NCBI GenBank assembly: GCA_033851845.1
Contig: JAWWOH010000058.1
Location: 27,019 to 91,018 of the forward strand
From: RYN-124 sp033851845
GTDB taxonomy: Bacteria > Actinomycetota > Actinomycetes > Mycobacteriales > SCTD01
Length of the DNA stretch: 64,000 nt
Direction of reading: 5' to 3'
The position numbers and the translations under genes were made by a program. Every line of letters begins with the position of its first letter. The first letter of the stretch is position 1. Below, piece by piece: positions 57,778 through 64,000 of this stretch. The notes under the pieces were generated by a model. The model saw only the letters and a program-made list of their open reading frames with translations, was not told the DNA's origin and did no database searches.

Positions 57778-58650
57778 CCAGCCGCCAGAGCGTGTCGGCG
57801 TCGAAGTTGGTGACCCACAGCGAGCCGAAGCCCCACGCCATCGCCGTCGGCACCTCACCTGCCGGCAGTGTCGCGAACAGGCGGCCTTGCCGGTCGCGAC
57901 GTCGATGCGGAAGACGTGGGTGACGTCGGAGCGGGAGTACAGGTGAGCGCTGTCATCGGCGACCAGCTGCCCGCCGTCGTTCGAGTGCACGGGCACGTGG
58001 AAGGTACGACGGGTCGCGAGCGTCACGGGGTCGAGCTCGTCGATCGTGCCGTTCTGCGGCAGCCGGTAGAGGCGACCACCTGTCGAGGTGATCCAGGACG
58101 TGCCGATGGGGAGCAGCGTGAGCTGCTTTCCCGCCAGCGACAGCACGGGGGTTGCCGACCCGGCGCCGATGAGCACGTTGCGGCCCGCCGCCACTGCGGC
58201 CCCCCACTCGCCACCGGTGCCGATCGGCTCGCGGTGCAGCACCTTGCCGGTCCTGACGTCGACGACCAGCAGGTCGGCGGTGTCCGGTCCGGGCACGGCC
58301 CAGAGCGTGGATCCGATGCGGGTGCGAGCGCCGCCGTTGCAGTGCGCCGGCACCATCGCCGTCACGCGCATCGCCTGCGTGTCGATCTGGTTCAGCATGC
58401 CGTCGGTGTTGGTGCAGGTCCACAGCGGCGTGCGGCCCTCGTCGATGCTCGCCAGCCCGCCCACCGTGGTGCTCTCCTCGAGCTGCAGCTGCCCGCCGAC
58501 GGCAACCGTGCCGCTGATGCGGTTCGTCGCCGGGTCGATCCGCTGGAGCGTCCCGCCCCGATGCGCGGCGACGAACATCGCGCGCTTTCCGACGACCAGC
58601 GTGGCCGGCCCTTGGTCGGTGCCGATCGATGCCTGTAGCTGCGGCGGCAG
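57767..58650 (-). pseudogene. Broken beta-propeller (PQQ/YncE-like) gene
   Basis: A minus-strand frame encodes repeated propeller blades (GPATLVVGKRAMFVAAHRGG, LQRIDPATNRISGTVAVGG, LWAVPGPDTADLLVVDVRTG). Near 57885 it shifts frame; the other frame then continues sensibly as RLFATLPAGEVPTAMAWGFG and SLWVTNFDADTLWRLATT to a stop at 57767. The N-terminus is also unclear: the frame opens straight after the IclR stop without a good start or signal peptide. A 14-bp direct repeat (57871-57884 and 58678-58691) marks both ends. A sequencing error could explain the frameshift alone. Confidence 0.6.
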
Positions 58651-58713
58651 AGCGCGCGGTGTCCCGAGTGCACGCCTTCGCGAACAGGCGGGCCATAGTC
58701 CGAACGGGCTGCC

Positions 58714-59571
58714 TCACAGCCAGTAGTCGCCGCCGATGCCCTTCAGCAGCTCCTCGAGGGCCCCCGGCGGCCACGCGCTCGGGACCGGCTCCTCTGCCCG
58801 CGGCCGTCGTCGAGCGGTGTCGCGCGGGAACAGCGCGACGCTCGCCTGGCGGGCCGACTCCTGCACGAACGGGGCGAGCTTCGGCAGGTCCATCCGGGCC
58901 GCGAACCCGCTGAGCGAGATGGCGGCGACCGCGCGTCCACTGCCGCGCAGCGGGGCGGCGACGCAGGCGACTCCCGCCGCGGACTCCTCGCGGTCGAAGG
59001 CGAGCCCGCCACGGGCCCGCACGGCGACCAGCTCCTGCTGCAGCGACTCGAGCGTCGTGAGCGTGCGCGGCGTACGCACCACCAGCGGGTTGGCGCGGTA
59101 CATCGACTCGACCTGGCGCGGGTCGGTCCAGGCCAGGATCGCCTTCCCCGCGGCCGTGGCATGCGCCGGCGTACGCCCGCCCACGCGGGTCGCGACCGCG
59201 GCGCCGTGCCGGCCGGCGATGCGGTCCAGGTAGACGATGTCGAGCCGGTCCAGGATGGCCAGGTGCGCCGTCGTCTGCGTGCGCAGGTGCAGGTCGTGCA
59301 GCAGGGGAGCGGTGGCCTCACGCAGCTCGTTGTGCGCGACCGCGAGACCGCCGAGCTCGAGCGAGCGCATGCCCAGCCGATAGCCGCCGCCGGTGTGGTC
59401 GAGCCAGCGCAACCGGCACAGCGACTCGAGGATGCGGTGCACCGTGGAACGGGGAAGCCCGCTGCGGTCGGCGATCTGCTGCAGGCTCAGCCACGGCGAG
59501 GCACCGTCGAACGCGCCCATGATCAGCGTCATCCGCTCGACCATCGACTGCGGGGTTTCGGAGGCAGCCAT
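58714..59571 (-). CDS. IclR-family transcriptional regulator
   Basis: 285 residues. N-terminal winged helix-turn-helix (LSLQQIADRSGLPRSTVHRI, about 29-48) and an IclR effector domain (LRTQTTAHLAILDRLDIVYL, GRTPAHATAAGKAILAW, GVACVAAPLRG). The tail is Pro/Arg-rich. Divergent from kstD; the KstR box between them is 35 bp upstream, so KstR may also control this gene. Effector unknown. Confidence 0.87.
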   Translation of the reverse strand: MAASETPQSMVERMTLIMGAFDGASPWLSLQQIADRSGLPRSTVHRILESLCRLRWLDHTGGGYRLGMRSLELGGLAVAHNELREATAPLLHDLHLRTQTTAHLAILDRLDIVYLDRIAGRHGAAVATRVGGRTPAHATAAGKAILAWTDPRQVESMYRANPLVVRTPRTLTTLESLQQELVAVRARGGLAFDREESAAGVACVAAPLRGSGRAVAAISLSGFAARMDLPKLAPFVQESARQASVALFPRDTARRRPRAEEPVPSAWPPGALEELLKGIGGDYWL

Positions 59572-59598
59572 GACGCCGCCACTGTAGAGCCGCCGTCC

Positions 59599-59627
59599 TT
59601 GACGACTAGAACGTGTTCTACCAGTAT
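59599..59627 (+). promoter_or_regulatory. kstD promoter with KstR operator in the spacer
   Basis: -35 TTGACG (59599-59604), 17-bp spacer, -10 CAGTAT (59622-59627), then 6 nt to ATG 59634, so leaderless. The KstR box fills most of the spacer. Confidence 0.75.
59607..59620. promoter_or_regulatory. KstR-type operator (perfect palindrome)
   Basis: TAGAACGTGTTCTA, exact consensus, between the -35 and -10 boxes of kstD. Confidence 0.92.
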
Positions 59628-59633
59628 TGCCTC

Positions 59634-61244
59634 ATGTCCGGCGCCCCCGAGTACGACGTCGTCGTGGTCGGCTCCGGCGCCGGCGGCCTGGTCGGGGCGC
59701 TCACGGCTGCCGACGCCGGGTTGCGCACGTTGGTGGTCGAGAAGGCAGACACCTTCGGAGGTACGACGGCGCTCAGCGGTGCAGGCCTGTGGGCGCCCGC
59801 CAACCTGCATGTGCTCGCCGCCGGACAGCCGGACAGCATCGAGCTGGCCCGGGAGTACATGCACCACACCGTCGGCGAACGCACGCCTCAGTCGATGCAG
59901 GATGCCTTCCTGTCCGCCGCTGCCGACGTCATCGCTTGGCTCGAGACGAGGGGCGTCCGCTTCAACTACATGAGCGGCTACCCGGACTATCGCCCGGACC
60001 TGCCCGGCGGACTGCTCACCGGCCGGGCGATCACGCCGAAGACGTTCCCGCATGCGCGGCTCGGCGAGATCCCGGCTCCGGTGCGCCCCAAGCTGGCGAT
60101 GGGGCATGGCGGTCCGCCGATCACCGACCCGGGCCCGCAAGGACCGGAGTGGGGTGGTCAGTCGCTCATCGCGCAGCTGCTGATCGCGTGCCAGACGCGC
60201 GGAGTCGATCTGTGGGGCTCGACGCCGTTCACCGACCTGGTCGTGTCCGATGGCCGAGTGACAGGGATTCGGGTGGTGCGGGGCGGCGACGACGTGGTCG
60301 TGACGGCGCGGCTCGGCGTACTGCTCGCGGCCGGTGGCTTCGAGCGCAACGAGGCCATGCGCAAGGAGTACAGCGTCGGGCCGGCGGCGCGCGCCGACTG
60401 GACGCTCGGCGTACCCGAGAACACCGGCGACGCGATCCGCGCCGGGATGGCGTTGGGCGCCAAGACCGATCTGCTCGAGGACTGCTGGTGGGCGCCTGGG
60501 TTCGTGCGGCCGGACGGTGACGTGTCGTTCCTGCTGTGGGAGCGCGCGGCGCCCGGTGGCATCGTCGTCGACCGCGAGGGCCGCCGTTGGATCAACGAGG
60601 GGACCGACTACAACACCTTCGGCCACCGGATGCTCGAGGCCGAGGCGAACGGCCGGCCGGTCATCCCGTCGTGGTGGGTGATGGACCAGCACTTCGTCGA
60701 CACGTACGGCTTCGGCGGCCTGCGGCCTGGCGTGGACACCACGCCGTGGGTCGACGCCGGCGCGCTGGTGCGCCGTGACACGGTCGATGAGCTGGCCGAG
60801 GCCATCGGGGCTCCTGGGCTCGTCGACACGGTCTCGCGGTGGAACGCCGACGCGCTCGCCGGCGTGGACTCCGAGCTGGGCCGCGGCGCCGAGGGCAGCC
60901 ACGAGCGGCAGCTGCTCTGGGTCTTCCACCGCTACCCGGGCATCGCCGGTCCGCACGAGCACCCGAACCCTTGCCTCGCGCCGATCAGCACCGGTCCGTT
61001 CTACGCCGGGCAGGTTGTCCTCGCCGATCTCGGGACGAAGGGCGGACTCGTGTGCGACGAGACCGCGCACGTGCTCGACGAGTCCGGCCGGCGGATCCCA
61101 GGGCTTTACGCGTGTGGCAACACGATGGCGTCAATGATGGGGCACGCCTATCCAGGTCCTGGTGCGTGCATCACGCCGGCGATGGCCTTCGGTCATGTCG
61201 CCGTACAGGACATGGCCGGCGCGGTTGATCGGACGCCGGCCTGA
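59634..61244 (+). CDS. kstD: 3-Ketosteroid delta1-dehydrogenase (KstD)
   Basis: 536 residues. FAD-binding VVVVGSGAGGLVGALTAADA, VEKADTFGGTTALSGAGLWA, and the KstD C-terminal signature GLYACGNTMASMMGHAYPGP followed by GACITPAMAFGHVA. KstD introduces the delta1 double bond into the A ring, which with 9-alpha-hydroxylation opens ring B. First gene of a KstR-controlled operon with an SDR and fadA6; leaderless ATG. Confidence 0.9.
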   Translation: MSGAPEYDVVVVGSGAGGLVGALTAADAGLRTLVVEKADTFGGTTALSGAGLWAPANLHVLAAGQPDSIELAREYMHHTVGERTPQSMQDAFLSAAADVIAWLETRGVRFNYMSGYPDYRPDLPGGLLTGRAITPKTFPHARLGEIPAPVRPKLAMGHGGPPITDPGPQGPEWGGQSLIAQLLIACQTRGVDLWGSTPFTDLVVSDGRVTGIRVVRGGDDVVVTARLGVLLAAGGFERNEAMRKEYSVGPAARADWTLGVPENTGDAIRAGMALGAKTDLLEDCWWAPGFVRPDGDVSFLLWERAAPGGIVVDREGRRWINEGTDYNTFGHRMLEAEANGRPVIPSWWVMDQHFVDTYGFGGLRPGVDTTPWVDAGALVRRDTVDELAEAIGAPGLVDTVSRWNADALAGVDSELGRGAEGSHERQLLWVFHRYPGIAGPHEHPNPCLAPISTGPFYAGQVVLADLGTKGGLVCDETAHVLDESGRRIPGLYACGNTMASMMGHAYPGPGACITPAMAFGHVAVQDMAGAVDRTPA

Positions 61245-61963
61245 AGGGCAGCGTCGTCCTCGTCACCGGCGGCACCCGCGGCGTCGGCAAGGGGATCGCG
61301 GACGCCTTCCGCGATGCCGGTGCAGAGGTCGTGGTCTGCAGCCGCAACGCGACCGGCGATGCGGTCGCCTGTGACGTCCGCGACGCGAGTGCCGTTACCG
61401 AGCTGGTGAGCGGAATCGTCGAACGGCACGGGCGGCTGGACATCGTGGTCAACAACGCGGGCGGCAGTCCGTACGCCGACGCGGCGACGATGAGCCCGCG
61501 GTTGGCGGAGCGGGTGGTCGCCTTGAACCTGCTGGCGCCGTTCTACGTCGCGCAGGCCGGCAACGCCGTCATGCAGCAGCAGTCCGAAGGTGGCTGCATC
61601 GTCAACATCGGCAGCGTCGCGGCCCGCCGGCCGGCACCCGGGACATCGGCGTACAACGCGGCGAAGGCCGGCCTCGCCGTACTGACCCGAAGCCTTGCGT
61701 TGGAGTGGGCACCCAAGGTGCGCGTCAACCAGGTCACGCCCGGGCTGGTACAGACCGAGGCCGACACGTACGCGGACGGCGTCGAGCGGTCGATCCCGAT
61801 GGGGCGGCTCGCGACGCCGGCCGACATCGCCACCGCCTGCCTGATGCTGTGTTCGCCGGAGGCGCGCTTCATCACGGGGGCAGACTTGTACGTCGACGGC
61901 GGGGGAGAGGTCCCGTCGTTCCTCACCCCATCCCCGCTGAGCAAGGGAGACCCCGGTGGCTGA
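61241..61963 (+). CDS. SDR oxidoreductase with probable CTG start
   Basis: 240 residues. LKGSVVLVTGGTRGVGKGIA nucleotide site at the very start, NNAGGSPYADA, catalytic YxxxK SAYNAAKAG and DLYVDGGGEVPSF. The family fold requires translation from about 61241, yet the only in-frame codon there that could initiate is CTG, which overlaps the kstD stop as CTGA; an in-frame TGA lies at 61226 and the next GTG (61331) would remove the NAD site. So a rare CTG start by translational coupling is inferred. It overlaps fadA6 by 8 nt. Confidence 0.85.
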   Translation: MKGSVVLVTGGTRGVGKGIADAFRDAGAEVVVCSRNATGDAVACDVRDASAVTELVSGIVERHGRLDIVVNNAGGSPYADAATMSPRLAERVVALNLLAPFYVAQAGNAVMQQQSEGGCIVNIGSVAARRPAPGTSAYNAAKAGLAVLTRSLALEWAPKVRVNQVTPGLVQTEADTYADGVERSIPMGRLATPADIATACLMLCSPEARFITGADLYVDGGGEVPSFLTPSPLSKGDPGG

Positions 61964-63110
61964 GGCCTATCTCGTCGAAGCGGTGCGGTCACCGGTGACG
62001 CGCCGCGGCGGTGGGCTGTCCGGAGTCCATCCCGCCGACTTGGGTGCGCATGTGCTGACCGCGTTGATGTCGCGGTCCGGTGTCGACCCGGGCGCGGTCG
62101 ACGACGTCATCTTCGGCTGCGTCGACACGATCGGGCCGCAGGCCGGTGACATCGCGCGTACGTGCTGGCTCGCGGCCGGATTGCCGGAGGAGGTGCCCGG
62201 CGTCACCATCGACCGGCAGTGCGGTTCCTCGCAGCAGGCAGTGCACTTCGCGGCGCAGGCGGTGCTCAGCGGTACGGCTGATCTCGTCGTGGCGGGCGGC
62301 GTGCAGAACATGTCGGCGATCCCGATCTCGGCGGCGATGATCGCCGGGCAGCAGTACGGCTTCGACGAGCCGTTCACCGGCTCGGTCGGCTGGCGCGCGC
62401 GCTATGGCGACCAGCCGCTGTCGCAGTTCGCGTCGGCCGACGCGATCGCGTCGCGGTGGGACATCTCCCGCGACGAGATGGAGGCGTTCGCGCTGGAGAG
62501 CCACCGCCGTGCACTGGTAGCCATCGACGAGGGTCGCTTCAGGACGGAGATCGAGCCGTACGGCCTCGTCACCGAGGACCTCGGGCCGCGCCGCGACACG
62601 TCGCTCGAGAAGATGGCGTCGTTGCAGCCGCTGACTCCTGGCGGCCGAGTGACAGCTGCCGTCGCGTCGCAGATCACCGACGGTGCCGCTGCTCTGCTCG
62701 TCGCATCGGAGGCCGCGGTGCGCGAGCACGGCCTGACGCCGCGCGCCCGCATCCACCACCTCTCCGTCCGCGGCGCCGACCCGGTGCTGATGCTGACTGC
62801 ACCGATTCCCGCCACGGCGCACGCGCTGAAGAAGACCGGCCTGTCGATCGACGACATCGACCTGGTGGAGATCAACGAGGCGTTCGCGTCCGTCGTACTC
62901 GCCTGGCAGCGCGATACCGGTGCGGACCTGGGCCGCGTGAACGTCAACGGCGGCGCCATTGCCCTCGGACACCCGCTCGGTGCGACCGGCGCGCGCCTGA
63001 TGACGACTTTGCTGCATGAGCTCGAGCGGACCGGCGGCCGCTACGGCCTGCAGACCATGTGCGAGGGCGGCGGCCAGGCCAACGTCACCATCCTCGAGCG
63101 GCTCTCCTGA
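61956..63110 (+). CDS. fadA6: Thiolase FadA6
   Basis: 384 residues, close to M. tuberculosis FadA6 (Rv3556c). Nucleophile Cys89 in TIDRQCGSSQQAVHFAAQA, EINEAFASV, GGAIALGHPLGATGAR and the second Cys (about 369) in TMCEGGGQAN. FadA6 thiolyses a CoA intermediate of C/D-ring degradation. In mycobacteria it belongs to the KstR2 regulon, but here it is the third gene of a KstR-boxed operon. GTG start. Confidence 0.92.
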   Translation: MAEAYLVEAVRSPVTRRGGGLSGVHPADLGAHVLTALMSRSGVDPGAVDDVIFGCVDTIGPQAGDIARTCWLAAGLPEEVPGVTIDRQCGSSQQAVHFAAQAVLSGTADLVVAGGVQNMSAIPISAAMIAGQQYGFDEPFTGSVGWRARYGDQPLSQFASADAIASRWDISRDEMEAFALESHRRALVAIDEGRFRTEIEPYGLVTEDLGPRRDTSLEKMASLQPLTPGGRVTAAVASQITDGAAALLVASEAAVREHGLTPRARIHHLSVRGADPVLMLTAPIPATAHALKKTGLSIDDIDLVEINEAFASVVLAWQRDTGADLGRVNVNGGAIALGHPLGATGARLMTTLLHELERTGGRYGLQTMCEGGGQANVTILERLS

Positions 63111-63117
63111 GAGCTGC

Positions 63118-63429
63118 CTACCCGCTGCCACCAAGTGCTTCCAGCCGCCGGCGCCCGCGTTCGGCTGCCGTGCGCAGAGTGGTCACCCGGGTCTGCTGCT
63201 CGGCGAAGCCGGGTTGCCCCGGCGCCAGCCGGCGCAGGCGTTTCTCGTAGCGATCGGCGAGGGCCCAGAGCATCAGCACGACGTTGGCGAAGCGGGCAAC
63301 CTCGTCCTCGATCTGCCGGAGCGGGTCGGGGCGCTCGCGGGCTGCCGGTGCGGGCCGTGGCTTCGGGAACGGGTCGTGCGGGTGGCCGCCGGTGTCGTCG
63401 GGGCGTCTTGTTGCATGGGTGCGTTGCAT
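63118..63429 (-). CDS. Hypothetical coiled small protein
   Basis: 103 residues: a Pro/Arg-rich, low-complexity N-terminal half and an alpha-helical C-terminal half (QIEDEVARFANVVLMLWALA, DRYEKRLRRLAPGQPGF, TLRTAAERGRRRLEALG). No family recognised. The ATG at 63429 gives a plausible compact protein; a frame continues upstream but is not convincing. Confidence 0.45.
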   Translation of the reverse strand: MQRTHATRRPDDTGGHPHDPFPKPRPAPAARERPDPLRQIEDEVARFANVVLMLWALADRYEKRLRRLAPGQPGFAEQQTRVTTLRTAAERGRRRLEALGGSG

Positions 63430-63649
63430 GCGCCATCCAGTCGGATCAAGGACTGAGGTACGTCGACGCGCCGGGCCGGCGCGCCAGCACACTGTGACAG
63501 CCGTTTCACCGAATCCAAAGCCACGACAGCGCGCGGCAACTCGGATGCCCTGCTTCATCCTGGTCTGCGTAACGACTTCATCCTGGTCTGCGTACCGACG
63601 TCTCCACCGCATCGCGGCGAGCCACGTAGCGAGGGCGGGCGTGCCCGCG
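63430..63649. other. Intergenic region with a tandem repeat
   Basis: About 220 bp between the small protein and the HNH gene. Apart from the tandem repeat at 63553-63598 nothing else is seen. Confidence 0.4.
63553..63598. repeat. 23-bp tandem repeat, two copies
   Basis: CTTCATCCTGGTCTGCGTA plus CGA or ACGA ending occurs twice in direct tandem, differing at one position (A/C). Confidence 0.8.
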
Positions 63650-64000
63650 TCAGCGTGGTGCGGGTGCTCTGGGTTGTGGGAGGAGCCAGGGGACGCGTAG
63701 GTCGCTGATGGTGAGTTGTTGGCGGTGCCACCTGACGTGGTGTCGTCGGCACAGCAGCACCAGGTTGCCGACGTCTGTGGTTCCGCCGTCGGCGCGGGCT
63801 CGCAGGTGGTGGACGTCGCAGAATGCGGGTGGCTTGGTGCAGCCCTTGGCGACGCAGCAGCGGTCGCGGGCGGCGACGGCGCGGCGCTGCCCGGTGGTGA
63901 TCTGGTCGGCCAGGGTGGTCAGGCTGATGACCTGACCGTGCTCGTCCAGGACCACCCGCTCGATCTGCGCCTCACACAGCAGCGTCTCGATCTGGGTGCG
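63650..64000 (-). CDS. HNH endonuclease (13E12/DUF222 type), C-terminal part
   Basis: The frame runs in from the right edge; 116 residues are present. HNH motif: AARDRCCVAKGCTKPPAFCD, VHHLRARADGGTTDVGNLVL and LCRRHHVRWH, with two Cys pairs for a structural zinc. Upstream residues (TLLCEAQIERVVLDEHGQVI) fit the DUF222/13E12 REP family of mobile-like genes, common in actinobacterial genomes. Confidence 0.85.
   Translation of the reverse strand, partial: RTQIETLLCEAQIERVVLDEHGQVISLTTLADQITTGQRRAVAARDRCCVAKGCTKPPAFCDVHHLRARADGGTTDVGNLVLLCRRHHVRWHRQQLTISDLRVPWLLPQPRAPAPR

Noticed and set aside
1..64000. CRISPR arrays, tRNA, rRNA genes or complete insertion sequences
   Set aside because: No regularly spaced repeats with spacers, no cloverleaf or rRNA-like sequence, and no transposase were found; only the HNH gene fragment hints at mobile DNA.

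Overview
The window looks like chromosomal DNA of a high-GC actinomycete that degrades steroids. The evidence is high-GC third-codon use, frequent GTG starts, many leaderless promoters (TANNNT about 6 nt before the start codon), 4-nt ATGA/GTGA gene overlaps, a 13E12-type HNH endonuclease at the right edge, and a recognisable cholesterol/steroid catabolic gene set with its TetR regulator KstR. The genus cannot be fixed from this sequence alone.

Layout. (1) 1-717: the end of a FadD17-like acyl-CoA synthetase. (2) About 760-6690: an accessory array of short, mostly unrecognised genes (small membrane proteins, MOSC, flavin-reductase-like and DUF3887-like proteins, a lipoprotein). A dispersed repeat (core GTGCCGTTAGC, second half CCGGCCTTACCCTCGG) sits after almost every stop codon and in several cases supplies the -10 box of the next leaderless gene. 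It looks like a cassette array. (3) 6966-11281: GNAT, NTF2-like, SpoIIE-type phosphatase, P450 and GrpB genes. (4) 11297-22549: two KstR boxes, fadE26-fadE27-hsd4A, then a branched-chain-type ABC transporter with two extra envelope proteins. In Mycobacterium tuberculosis the Mce4 steroid importer follows hsd4A. (5) 22551-30229: formylglycine-generating enzyme plus arylsulfatase, facing an NTF2/SDR/P450 operon, then an acyltransferase-SGNH protein. (6) 30280-36395: kstR, divergent from fadE34, an F420-type oxidoreductase, an LPATG-anchored BNR-repeat protein and an NTF2-like protein. (7) 36425-47611: peptidase E, YCII and SRPBCC genes; two KstR-boxed operons (LLM-KSI-like-cysQ and DUF1214-sulfotransferase-SDR-SRPBCC); a wax ester synthase; an esterase; a lipoprotein-like gene. 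(8) 47709-57777: a bidirectional KstR-boxed promoter reading into an SDR/reductase pair and into one long operon (FAD dehydrogenase, hsaA, C, B, E, G, F, D, SRPBCC). (9) 57767-63110: a broken beta-propeller gene, an IclR regulator and the KstR-controlled kstD-SDR-fadA6 operon. (10) 63118-64000: a small coiled protein and a partial HNH endonuclease.

How the genes work together. FadE26/27, FadE34 and Hsd4A carry out side-chain beta-oxidation. KstD opens ring B. HsaA/B, HsaC and HsaD hydroxylate, cleave and hydrolyse ring A. HsaE/F/G convert the five-carbon fragment to pyruvate and propionyl-CoA, and FadA6 acts in C/D-ring degradation. KstR boxes tie most of these units together. A sulfatase/FGE pair and a sulfotransferase/PAP-phosphatase pair in the same region suggest that sulfated steroids or sulfate esters are also handled.
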